A stretch of DNA of 64,000 nt from Pseudomonas fluorescens. Lineage in GTDB: Bacteria; Pseudomonadota; Gammaproteobacteria; Pseudomonadales; Pseudomonadaceae. The position numbers were made by a program, and so were the translations under genes. Each line of letters starts with the position of its first letter. Position 1 is the first letter of the stretch. The notes beneath the pieces were generated by a model. It made no database searches. It was not told the origin of the DNA and was given only the letters and a program-made list of their open reading frames with translations. Where the stretch lies: contig NZ_LT907842.1 in assembly GCF_900215245.1 (NCBI RefSeq), positions 3,472,001-3,536,000 of the forward strand, given 5' to 3'. Below are positions 1-7,634 of this stretch, piece after piece.

Positions 1-912
1 ACCTTGCTGGTGACCGTGATTGGTGTGGTCCTGGCGACGCTGCTCGGTTTCATCATCGGCGTGGCGCGCCTGTCGCCGAACTGGATGATCAACAAGCTGG
101 CCACCGTGTATGTGGAAGTGTTCCGCAACATCCCGCCGCTGCTGCAGATCCTGTTCTGGTACTTCGCGGTGTTCCTGACCATGCCGGGGCCGCGCAACAG
201 CCATAACTTCGGCGACACCTTCTTTGTCAGCAGCCGTGGCCTGAACATGCCGGCGGCGATTGCCGCCGATGGGTTCTGGCCGTTTGTGGTCAGTGTTGTC
301 GTGGCAATCGTGGCAATCGTGCTGATGGCCCGCTGGGCCAACAAGCGCTTTGAAGCGACCGGCGTACCCTTCCATAAATTCTGGGCGGGCCTGGCGCTGT
401 TCATCGTGATCCCGGCGTTGTGTGCCTTGATCTTCGGCGCGCCATTGCACTGGGAAATGCCCAAGTTGCAGGGCTTCAACTTCGTTGGCGGCTGGGTATT
501 GATCCCCGAACTGCTCGCGTTGACCCTGGCGCTTACCGTCTACACGGCCGCGTTTATTGCCGAGATCGTGCGTTCGGGCATCAAGTCCGTCAGCCACGGC
601 CAGACCGAAGCCGCGCGCTCCCTGGGCCTGCGCCCCGGGCCGACGCTGCGCAAGGTCATCATCCCGCAAGCCCTGCGGGTGATCATTCCGCCGCTGACCA
701 GCCAATACCTGAACCTGGCGAAGAACTCGTCACTGGCTGCCGGTATCGGTTACCCGGAAATGGTTTCGCTGTTTGCCGGCACGGTGCTCAACCAGACCGG
801 CCAGGCCATCGAAGTTATTGCCATCACCATGAGCGTGTACCTGGCGATCAGCATCAGCATTTCCTTGCTGATGAACTGGTACAACAAGCGCATTGCGCTG
901 ATCGAGCGGTGA
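1..912 (+). CDS. aapQ: General L-amino-acid ABC transporter permease AapQ (5' end outside window)
   Basis: Inner-membrane permease of the AapJQMP polar amino-acid importer (HisM/QM family). The frame is open from the first base, so the start lies upstream and the 303 visible codons are the C-terminal part. Hydrophobic segments alternate with short loops. The cytoplasmic EAA loop that docks on the ATPase is clear at visible residues 202-221 (EAARSLGL, then KVIIPQALR). The gene ends 10 bases before aapM and is followed by aapP in the same direction, so it is one operon; aapJ is expected upstream. The Aap assignment rather than a single-substrate His/Gln system rests on the aapM-aapP order and the long extra region between the first and later membrane segments. 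Confidence 0.9.
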   Translation, partial: TLLVTVIGVVLATLLGFIIGVARLSPNWMINKLATVYVEVFRNIPPLLQILFWYFAVFLTMPGPRNSHNFGDTFFVSSRGLNMPAAIAADGFWPFVVSVVVAIVAIVLMARWANKRFEATGVPFHKFWAGLALFIVIPALCALIFGAPLHWEMPKLQGFNFVGGWVLIPELLALTLALTVYTAAFIAEIVRSGIKSVSHGQTEAARSLGLRPGPTLRKVIIPQALRVIIPPLTSQYLNLAKNSSLAAGIGYPEMVSLFAGTVLNQTGQAIEVIAITMSVYLAISISISLLMNWYNKRIALIER

Positions 913-922
913 GGAAACGCAC

Positions 923-2020
923 ATGAGTTCGCATACTTTCAAACCTGATATGCCGCCGCCGAACAAAGTCTTCGGACCGATGGCCTGGATGCGCGCCAAC
1001 CTGTTTTCCAGTTGGCTCAACACCCTGCTGACGCTGTTGGCGTTTTACCTGATCTACCTGGTGGTGCCGCCGATCCTGCATTGGGCCATCCTCGATGCCA
1101 ACTGGGTCGGCACCACGCGCGCCGATTGCACTAAAGAGGGCGCCTGCTGGGTGTTTATCCAACAGCGCTTCGGGCAGTTCATGTACGGCTACTACCCCGG
1201 CGACCTGCGCTGGCGCGTGGACCTGACCGTGTGGCTGGCAATCATTGGCGTGGCGCCGTTGTTCATCTCGCGCTTTGCGCGCAAGGCGGTCTACGGGCTG
1301 AGCTTTCTGGTGCTGTACCCGATCATTGCCTACTTCCTGTTGCACGGCGGGATCTTCGGCCTGACCAACGTGGCGACCAGCCAATGGGGCGGCCTGATGC
1401 TGACCCTGGTGATTGCCACGGTCGGCATCGCCGGCGCCTTGCCGCTGGGCATTATGCTGGCGCTGGGGCGACGTTCGAACATGCCGGCGATTCGTGTGGT
1501 CTGCGTGACCTTCATCGAATTCTGGCGCGGCGTACCGTTGATCACGGTGCTGTTCATGTCTTCGGTGATGCTGCCGTTGTTCCTGCCTGAAGGCATGGGC
1601 ATCGACAAGTTGTTGCGGGCGCTGATCGGCGTGATCCTGTTCCAGTCGGCCTACGTGGCAGAAGTGGTGCGCGGTGGCTTGCAGGCGATACCCAAAGGTC
1701 AGTACGAAGCGGCCGCGGCGATGGGCCTGGGTTACTGGCGCAGCATGGGCCTGGTGATTCTGCCGCAAGCCCTGAAACTGGTGATTCCGGGCATCGTCAA
1801 CACGTTCATTGCGTTGTTCAAAGACACCAGCCTTGTGATCATCATCGGCCTGTTCGACCTGCTCAACAGCGTCAAGCAAGCCGCCGCCGACCCTAAATGG
1901 TTGGGCATGGCCACTGAAGGCTATGTGTTTGCCGCCCTGGTGTTCTGGATTTTCTGTTTTGGTATGTCGCGCTATTCCATTCATTTGGAACACAAGCTCG
2001 ACACTGGCCACAAGCGTTAG
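923..2020 (+). CDS. aapM: General L-amino-acid ABC transporter permease AapM
   Basis: Second permease subunit of the Aap importer, 365 residues. After a short cytoplasmic N-terminus there is a membrane segment near residues 30-50, a periplasmic stretch with cysteines (about 60-80), and further membrane segments. The C-terminal permease domain carries an EAA loop ([11 protein letters not shown], then [12 protein letters not shown]). The start ATG at 923 follows GAGGAAACGC, a good ribosome site. The gene lies 10 bases after aapQ and 11 before aapP. Length and the paired permease arrangement fit the AapQ/AapM heterodimer. Confidence 0.92.
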   Translation: MSSHTFKPDMPPPNKVFGPMAWMRANLFSSWLNTLLTLLAFYLIYLVVPPILHWAILDANWVGTTRADCTKEGACWVFIQQRFGQFMYGYYPGDLRWRVDLTVWLAIIGVAPLFISRFARKAVYGLSFLVLYPIIAYFLLHGGIFGLTNVATSQWGGLMLTLVIATVGIAGALPLGIMLALGRRSNMPAIRVVCVTFIEFWRGVPLITVLFMSSVMLPLFLPEGMGIDKLLRALIGVILFQSAYVAEVVRGGLQAIPKGQYEAAAAMGLGYWRSMGLVILPQALKLVIPGIVNTFIALFKDTSLVIIIGLFDLLNSVKQAAADPKWLGMATEGYVFAALVFWIFCFGMSRYSIHLEHKLDTGHKR

Positions 2021-2031
2021 GAGTTGTTGTT

Positions 2032-2796
2032 ATGAGCGAAGCGATCAAACAGCCTGTGAGCCCTGAAGGCATTATCCAGATGCAGGGCGTCAACAAGTGG
2101 TACGGCCAGTTCCACGTGTTGAAAGACATCAACCTCAACGTCAAGCAGGGCGAGCGTATCGTGCTGTGCGGCCCGTCGGGTTCGGGCAAGTCCACCACCA
2201 TCCGCTGCCTCAACCGTCTGGAAGAGCACCAGCAGGGGCGCATCGTGGTCGACGGCGTGGAACTGACCAACGACCTCAAGCAGATCGAAGCGATCCGCCG
2301 CGAAGTTGGCATGGTGTTCCAGCACTTCAACCTGTTTCCGCACCTGACTATCCTGCAGAACTGCACGCTGGCGCCGATGTGGGTGCGCAAAATGCCCAAG
2401 CGCAAGGCCGAAGAAATTGCCATGCACTACCTGGAGCGTGTGCGCATTCCGGAGCAGGCCCACAAGTTTCCGGGGCAACTGTCCGGTGGCCAGCAACAGC
2501 GTGTGGCGATTGCCCGCGCCCTGTGCATGAAGCCGAAAATCATGCTGTTCGACGAACCGACTTCAGCGCTGGACCCGGAAATGGTGAAAGAGGTACTCGA
2601 CACCATGATCGGCCTTGCCGAAGACGGCATGACCATGTTGTGCGTGACCCACGAAATGGGCTTCGCCCGCACCGTGGCCAACCGCGTGATCTTCATGGAC
2701 AAAGGCGAAATCGTCGAACAGGCGGCGCCGAATGACTTCTTCGACAACCCGCAGAATGATCGGACCAAGTTGTTCTTGAGCCAGATTTTGCATTGA
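2032..2796 (+). CDS. aapP: General L-amino-acid ABC transporter ATP-binding protein AapP
   Basis: Cytoplasmic ATPase that drives the AapQM permease, 254 residues, the usual length for polar amino-acid ABC ATPases (GlnQ/HisP type). Walker A GPSGSGKS is at residues 47-54, the ABC signature LSGGQQQR at 150-157, Walker B IMLFDEP at 170-176, and the switch histidine in VTHEMGF follows. AGGAGTTGTT before the ATG is a good ribosome site. It is the last gene of the operon, since a strong hairpin follows within 20 bases. Confidence 0.95.
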   Translation: MSEAIKQPVSPEGIIQMQGVNKWYGQFHVLKDINLNVKQGERIVLCGPSGSGKSTTIRCLNRLEEHQQGRIVVDGVELTNDLKQIEAIRREVGMVFQHFNLFPHLTILQNCTLAPMWVRKMPKRKAEEIAMHYLERVRIPEQAHKFPGQLSGGQQQRVAIARALCMKPKIMLFDEPTSALDPEMVKEVLDTMIGLAEDGMTMLCVTHEMGFARTVANRVIFMDKGEIVEQAAPNDFFDNPQNDRTKLFLSQILH

Positions 2797-2813
2797 TCGA
2801 TGTTTGAAACGAT

Positions 2814-2840
2814 AAACCCGGCCTGGTGCCGGGTTTATTT
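2814..2840 (+). terminator. Rho-independent terminator of the aap operon
   Basis: A 9-bp perfect stem (AAACCCGGC at 2814-2822 pairing with GCCGGGTTT at 2828-2836) with a 5-base loop is followed by a T-rich run. It lies 18 bases after the aapP stop. Confidence 0.85.
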
Positions 2841-2859
2841 TTGCCTGTCCAGGAGGCTT

Positions 2860-3171
2860 TGAGCGCTTCTTGTGTTTGGTTATTGATGGTGCAGGTGAAG
2901 GCGTTGCGCAGGTCTGCGCCTTCGGACAAGGCCTTGGCGTCCGCGAGTAGATGGGATCGCGATCCAGCAGGCGCATCAGCACCATCAGCGACTTGGGTGG
3001 CGCTATCTCGCCGCGCTCGTAGCGTGAAAACGCGTTGTGCCCGCCACCGGGCAGCAGTGCCACGGTTTCTTTTTGCGTCATGTGCAGCGGGCGCCGTATA
3101 CGCTTCAATTCGGCGCCGACCCTCCGTCGAGCGGCGTGGAGCAACTCATCACCGGCGTTAGCAGGTTGCCT
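2860..3171 (-). pseudogene. Remnant of an MqsA-like antitoxin (HTH part only, frameshifted)
   Basis: Reading leftward from about 3144, the translation holds an Xre-type helix-turn-helix typical of MqsA C-termini: ELKRIRRPLHMTQKE, then GGGHNAFSRYERGE and LMVLMRLLDRDP. The zinc-binding Cys-rich N-terminal domain of MqsA is not visible and no good start codon exists. Just after LLDRDP (about 2950) the frame loses similarity, while the next frame continues with HLLADAK, matching the usual HPELL-type ending; this suggests a one-base frameshift. No stop codon follows in either frame before the terminator and the antisense aapP sequence. No mqsR toxin gene is present. Read as a dead fragment of a toxin-antitoxin locus. 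Confidence 0.55.
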
Positions 3172-3217
3172 GCCGAGCGCCCTAGTGCGTTGCCTTCGTA
3201 GGTAACTGCGAATAGGC

Positions 3218-3238
3218 TGTAGGAAAATTCATCCTATG
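3218..3238. promoter_or_regulatory. Inverted repeat, candidate operator for the downstream GntR regulator
   Basis: TGTAGGA and TCCTATG flank an AT-rich 7-base centre, matching at six of seven paired positions. It lies 23 bases before the ATG of the GntR/FCD gene, the usual place for an autoregulatory operator. The pairing is seen; the binding protein is inferred. Confidence 0.4.
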
Positions 3239-3260
3239 ATTGGACGAAAGCGTAAATCCC

Positions 3261-3920
3261 ATGACAGACATCGCTCCGTTGATCAAACGCTCGCTGGTTG
3301 ACCAAGCCCTGGAACAGTTGCGCCGGCGCATCACCGAAGGCCGATGGGCCATCGGCGAGCGCCTGCCCACCGAGCCCGAGTTGTCCGCCGAGTTGGGTAT
3401 CAGCCGCAACACCGTGCGCGAAGCCATGCGTGTATTGGCGTTTTCCGGCTTGATCGACATCCGCCAGGGCGACGGCAGTTACGTGCGCTCGATGACCGAC
3501 CCGTTGGGGGCGATGCGCGCGCTGTCCCACTGCACCCTGGAACAGGCGCAGGAGACTCGGCAGATTCTGGAAGTGGAGGCCATTGGGCTGGCGGCGCTGC
3601 GGCGTACCGAGGCCGACCTTCGCGTTTTGCGCGCAGCACTCAAGGCCAGCGCCGAGCTGTACCACGGTGATCTGGAGGCATATATCAGCGCCGACCTGGT
3701 GTTCCACAAACACTTGGTCGATGCCGCCCACAACCCTTCATTGAGTGAGCTGTACCAGTATTTTTCCGCCGTGGTCGGCGCCCAGTTGCGCCAGACCCTG
3801 AACATCTCACCGCGTCGCCAGGCCGTGTTCGACCTGCATATAGCCTTGCTCGATGCCGTGGAACAACAAGACCCGGAACGCGCCAAATCCCTTTGCCGGC
3901 AGTTGATCAATGAACCTTGA
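3261..3920 (+). CDS. GntR-family regulator, FadR subfamily (FCD ligand domain)
   Basis: 219-residue transcription regulator. The N-terminal winged helix (about residues 10-75) has the GntR signature GERLPTEPELSAELGISRNTV followed by the wing IRQGDGSYVRS. The rest is an all-helical FCD effector domain with ADLVFHKHLV and HNPSL, whose Asp and His residues are commonly metal ligands. ATG 3261 is preferred over the in-frame TTG at 3240, because the conserved part begins right after it and the TTG would overlap the leader palindrome. Its stop overlaps the following transporter by 11 bases, so the two are co-translated and it probably controls that transporter. The effector is not known. Confidence 0.85.
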   Translation: MTDIAPLIKRSLVDQALEQLRRRITEGRWAIGERLPTEPELSAELGISRNTVREAMRVLAFSGLIDIRQGDGSYVRSMTDPLGAMRALSHCTLEQAQETRQILEVEAIGLAALRRTEADLRVLRAALKASAELYHGDLEAYISADLVFHKHLVDAAHNPSLSELYQYFSAVVGAQLRQTLNISPRRQAVFDLHIALLDAVEQQDPERAKSLCRQLINEP

Positions 3921-5175
3921 AGCCAAGCGCCCGACCGAACTCGAAGAACTGCTGATCGACGCAGAAGCCGACGACGATGTGGTACAGCACACCGCGCCGG
4001 TTGTTGCGCGGCCGTGGCTGTTGTTGCTGGGCCTGATCCTGGTAGCGCTGAACCTGCGCCCGGCGTTGTCGAGCCTGTCGCCGTTGCTGGCTGAAGTCTC
4101 ACAAAGCCTGGGGCTGTCCGCCGCCAAAGCCGGTTTGCTGACCACCTTGCCGGTGCTGTGCCTGGGCCTGTTCGCACCGATGGCGCCGATCCTGGCGCGG
4201 CGCTTCGGTGCCGAGCGAGTGGTGTTGGGGATTCTGCTGACGTTGGCTGCCGGGATCATTCTGCGCAGCGCTTTGGGTGAAGTCGGCCTGTTCGCCGGCA
4301 GCCTGATTGCCGGTGCGAGCATTGGCATCATCGGCGTGTTGCTGCCGGGTATCGTCAAGCGCGACTTCGCCAAACAGGCGGGCGCTATGACCGGCGTATA
4401 CACCATGGCGCTGTGCCTGGGGGCGGCGTTGGCGGCGGGTGCCACGGTGCCGTTGAGTCGCTACTTTGGTGACAGCTGGAACATCGGCCTGGGCTTCTGG
4501 ATTTTGCCAGCATTGGTGGCGGCGCTGTTCTGGTTGCCGCAAGTCAGGCACAAGCATGGCGCCCATCACGTGGCTTATCGGGTGAAGGGGTTACTGCGTG
4601 ACCCACTGGCCTGGCAGGTGACGGTGTACATGGGCCTGCAATCATCCCTGGCGTACATCGTGTTCGGGTGGTTGCCGTCGATACTGATAGGCCGTGGCCT
4701 TACGGCGACCCAGGCGGGGCTGGTGCTGTCCGGCTCGGTCATTGTGCAACTGGCCAGCTCACTTGCCGCGCCGTGGCTGGCCACCCGCGGCAAAGACCAG
4801 CGCCTGGCGATCGTGGTGGTGATGCTGCTGACCCTGGGCGGCCTGTTCGGTTGCCTGTATGCGCCACTCGATGGCCTGTGGGGCTGGGCGATCCTGCTCG
4901 GCCTTGGCCAGGGCGGCACCTTCAGCCTGGCACTGACCTTGATCGTGCTGCGCTCGCGCGATGCCCATGTGGCCGCCAACCTGTCGAGCATGGCCCAGGG
5001 CGTTGGCTACACGTTGGCGTCCCTCGGGCCGTTGGCGGTTGGCCTGGTGCATGACTGGACCGGCGGCTGGACGGCGCTGGGCTGGATCTTCGCGGTGATC
5101 GGGGTGGGCGCCATCCTCGCCGGGTTAGGCGCCGGCCGTGCGCTGTATGTGGGCGTCAACAGTGAGAAGGTCTAG
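3910..5175 (+). CDS. MFS transporter, CynX/NimT family
   Basis: 421-residue major-facilitator protein with about 12 hydrophobic segments after a charged, acidic N-terminal tail of about 30 residues. The first segment ends in LNLRPALSSLSPLL, the signature of the cyanate/nitroimidazole (CynX/NimT/YeaN) branch, followed by the LLTTLPVLCLGLFAP motif. The substrate is unknown; this branch includes exporters of small organic anions and drugs. Translation is coupled to the upstream GntR gene by an 11-base overlap. Its stop is two bases from the convergent DUF1120 gene, with no clear terminator between them. Confidence 0.85.
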   Translation: MNLEAKRPTELEELLIDAEADDDVVQHTAPVVARPWLLLLGLILVALNLRPALSSLSPLLAEVSQSLGLSAAKAGLLTTLPVLCLGLFAPMAPILARRFGAERVVLGILLTLAAGIILRSALGEVGLFAGSLIAGASIGIIGVLLPGIVKRDFAKQAGAMTGVYTMALCLGAALAAGATVPLSRYFGDSWNIGLGFWILPALVAALFWLPQVRHKHGAHHVAYRVKGLLRDPLAWQVTVYMGLQSSLAYIVFGWLPSILIGRGLTATQAGLVLSGSVIVQLASSLAAPWLATRGKDQRLAIVVVMLLTLGGLFGCLYAPLDGLWGWAILLGLGQGGTFSLALTLIVLRSRDAHVAANLSSMAQGVGYTLASLGPLAVGLVHDWTGGWTALGWIFAVIGVGAILAGLGAGRALYVGVNSEKV

Positions 5176-5177
5176 CG

Positions 5178-5804
5178 TCACAGGTACTTCAGGGTCAGGG
5201 TCACAGCGCCATCAATGGGGATTTCTTCAGTCAACGGCAGCGTGTTACTCGGGGCGATGGTCGGGGTGATCAACACGTCTGCGCTCAGTTGTTGGATCGG
5301 TGTCGGGACGGTCGGCAGCGCACGCGTGGCGGTGAACGAAGTGAGGAACGCGTACGACAACAGGCTCGTGGGGGCCCAGGTCGAAGCCTCGGTCGAACCG
5401 ATGGGAAACATTGGCACACCATCGGCCAGGATCGACACCAGGTTCAGACTCGTATAACCGAGCTTTTTGTCGTTGACCAACCCCAGGCCGAATCGCGTTC
5501 CCAGGCTGTCACCGTAAGCGGAACCGAGGCGGTTGTCCTTGGGCTCCAGTGCCACCAGCGTTGGCGCTTCGCAGCTGATCGCCAGTTGCAGGTTGTGTAC
5601 CGGCAGCTGGGTCGGCTGGTCAATGTTGAGGTCCTTGGCGGCAATCTTGCCCAGGTCAGACAGGCCACCGTTGGACAGGCTGGGCGCGCAGGCACTGGGG
5701 GTAATCAGGCCGGTGACGGCCAGGTCGACGCTGGACGCGGCCACCGCGAGGTTGGCGCCGGTCAGTATCACCGTGGCGATCGACATGTTGATAAACGTGT
5801 TCAT
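5178..5804 (-). CDS. DUF1120 fimbrial-type subunit (last gene of operon)
   Basis: 208-residue secreted protein: signal peptide to about residue 22 (ending AVAA), then SSVDLAVTGLITPSACAPSL, the conserved start of DUF1120 proteins, with Cys 39 pairing in principle with the Cys in ISCEAPT. The C-terminus is TLTLKYL: alternating hydrophobics with tyrosine next to last, the pattern that chaperones of the PapD type recognise in pilins. It is the last gene of a leftward operon with usher and chaperone. The molecular role as a pilin is inferred from context and this C-terminal pattern. Confidence 0.8.
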   Translation of the reverse strand: MNTFINMSIATVILTGANLAVAASSVDLAVTGLITPSACAPSLSNGGLSDLGKIAAKDLNIDQPTQLPVHNLQLAISCEAPTLVALEPKDNRLGSAYGDSLGTRFGLGLVNDKKLGYTSLNLVSILADGVPMFPIGSTEASTWAPTSLLSYAFLTSFTATRALPTVPTPIQQLSADVLITPTIAPSNTLPLTEEIPIDGAVTLTLKYL

Positions 5805-5832
5805 CGAGTACTCGTGTTTTCAAGGGGCAGGG

Positions 5833-6483
5833 TTACAGGTAAATCACTTCAAGCGTGGCCGAGCCGTCCATCGGCGTCTCCACACTCAAGTCCAGGTTCT
5901 GCTTGGCGTTGATCACCGCTTCAAGGGTCAAGGTGCTGGTCAGGTGCTGAATCGCCGAGGGCCCGGCGGTGCTGCCCTGTACCTCGGTGAACCCGAGCAA
6001 ACTCCTGGAGCCGATATCGATAGGGTTGTTGTTGGAGGTCCGCCAGGCCAGGCCGCCGGTGGTGGATTCGGTGCCATAGGTCACCGGCAAGGCATCGGCC
6101 ACCGTCTGTTTGGGGTCAAAGCTCACCGAATACACGCCGAGTTTGTTGCCTGCGCTATCCAGCCCCAGCCCGTAATAGATCTCGCTGTTGACGTGGGCAG
6201 TGCCGTCACGGTTATCGCGCATGCGCAGGGCGAAACGGCCGGGGGCGTTGCAACTGACGGTCAAGGTCAGCGACTTGAGCGGTAAGCGCGTGCCCGTGGC
6301 TTGGTTGAGGTCCTTCTGGGCGATTTTGCCGAAGTCGATCAAGCCGCCGCCAGACAGCACCGGAGTGCAGGCCATGGGCGTGATCAGCCCGCCGACCGTC
6401 AGTTCGACGGTGGAGGCGGCGTGGGCGGCGGGTAGGCTGGCCAGCCAGGTCAGCGTGAGGGCAGGCAACAGCAGGGCGTTCAT
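5833..6483 (-). CDS. DUF1120 fimbrial-type subunit
   Basis: 216 residues: signal peptide MNALLLPALTLTWLASLPAA, mature start ASTVELTVGGLITPMACTP, second cysteine in TVSCNAPG, and the common DNR motif (MRDNRDG) followed by YGLGLD. It ends LEVIYL. AGGAG five bases before the ATG overlaps the stop of the two-domain gene, so translation is coupled. It is closer in its middle part to the C-terminal domain of that neighbour (both have TGGL.W and GPSAIQ.L) than to the other subunits, suggesting duplication within the locus. Confidence 0.8.
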   Translation of the reverse strand: MNALLLPALTLTWLASLPAAHAASTVELTVGGLITPMACTPVLSGGGLIDFGKIAQKDLNQATGTRLPLKSLTLTVSCNAPGRFALRMRDNRDGTAHVNSEIYYGLGLDSAGNKLGVYSVSFDPKQTVADALPVTYGTESTTGGLAWRTSNNNPIDIGSRSLLGFTEVQGSTAGPSAIQHLTSTLTLEAVINAKQNLDLSVETPMDGSATLEVIYL

Positions 6484-6492
6484 GGTGTGCTC

Positions 6493-7623
6493 CTAGAGGT
6501 AGTGGATTTCGAGGGTGCCCGAGCCATCCAGCCGCACCTCATTGCTCAAATCCAGCGAACCGAGTGGCGCGATGACCGCTTCCAGGCTCAGTGTGGCGTT
6601 GAGGTTCTGAATGGCACTGGGGCCGCTGGTATTGCCGGATGCCGTGCTGAACCCCAGGTAGTGGTTGGCGCCGACGGCAGCGATGGCCGTGCTGGCGCTG
6701 CTCCAGGGCAGCCCGCCGGTGGCGGAGTCGGTTGTGAACACTTGCGCGAAGCTGTCGGCGGTGATGTGCGCGGGGTCGAACAGCAACCGATAGCGGCCGA
6801 TTTTCTGCTGGCGGGCGTCCAGGCCCAGCCCGTAAGTGCTGTCGCTAACTGTGCCGGTGGCCGAGCCCTCGCGGTTGTCCTGCATGCGCACGGCAAAGGC
6901 CGTCGGCCCATCACAGGTCACGCTGAGCGACAAGGGCCGCGCGGCCAGGGCGGTTTCCTGGTCAAGATTCAGGTCGCCCACCGACAGCTTGCCCAACTCC
7001 ACATGGCCGCCGTTGGACAGCGTGGGTGTACACGCCGCTGGCGCAAAGTGCGCTTGCAGGCGTAACTCCCGTGAGCGTCCGGCGGCGAGCGCATCGAACA
7101 GCCCGGTGGTGTCCCAGGTCACCGCATCGCGCACGCGCGCGGCGTCCTCGTTGGCCCAGGCGGTGGCGTCGATTTGCAGCGACAGGTTGCGCCCGGTCAC
7201 AACGATGCCTGCGCGCATCGGCACAATCCCGTGGCTTGCTTGCCAGGCCAACTGAGTGCTGATCGTGGAAGGGGGCTGACCCTGGCCTGCAATCAAGCCC
7301 AGCTCTACCGCCTGACCGTCCAGCACTGCGTCGCTGACACGCAGCCGGTAGCTGCCATGCTCGGTAAAGCGAAAGCGCTCCGGCCCCGCGCCCAACCCGC
7401 GATAAAACACGCTCATATCAGTAGGCTGGGGGCAGTTCAGCGTGAGGCTTAAACGCCGCTCGCCCAGCAACCGTTCGGGTGCGAGGGTGAAGGGCACGGA
7501 GCGGTTCATCAGGCCGAAGTCCAACTGCGCCTGGCTCAGGTTGAGCTGGCATTCTTCGGCGCCCCAGGCAGCGCTGCTCAGCAGCACCAGGCTCAGGGCG
7601 TACAACAGGTGTTTAGCGCTCAT
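6493..7623 (-). CDS. Two-domain DUF1120 protein, candidate tip adhesin
   Basis: 376 residues, about 1.7 times the length of its paralogues. After a signal peptide (ends SSAAWG) comes an extra N-terminal domain of about 170 residues with its own cysteine pair (EECQLNL, LTLNCPQ). A full DUF1120 domain follows, starting near AACTPTLSNGG and ending LEIHYL. A lectin-like domain in front of a pilin domain is the plan of two-domain tip adhesins such as FimH, so a tip role is inferred; the N-terminal domain is not recognised. Start ATG 7623 is chosen for its GAGGA site eight bases upstream; an earlier ATG at 7638 overlaps the usher stop. Confidence 0.75.
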   Translation of the reverse strand: MSAKHLLYALSLVLLSSAAWGAEECQLNLSQAQLDFGLMNRSVPFTLAPERLLGERRLSLTLNCPQPTDMSVFYRGLGAGPERFRFTEHGSYRLRVSDAVLDGQAVELGLIAGQGQPPSTISTQLAWQASHGIVPMRAGIVVTGRNLSLQIDATAWANEDAARVRDAVTWDTTGLFDALAAGRSRELRLQAHFAPAACTPTLSNGGHVELGKLSVGDLNLDQETALAARPLSLSVTCDGPTAFAVRMQDNREGSATGTVSDSTYGLGLDARQQKIGRYRLLFDPAHITADSFAQVFTTDSATGGLPWSSASTAIAAVGANHYLGFSTASGNTSGPSAIQNLNATLSLEAVIAPLGSLDLSNEVRLDGSGTLEIHYL

Positions 7624-7634
7624 GGTGAACGTCC

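Noticed and set aside
2563..3144. Full 193-codon minus-strand frame as a working gene
   Set aside because: Its second half runs through the aap terminator and antisense to aapP; only the HTH part has family similarity.
3240..3260. TTG 3240 as start of the GntR regulator
   Set aside because: No ribosome site, it overlaps the leader palindrome, and the family similarity starts after ATG 3261.
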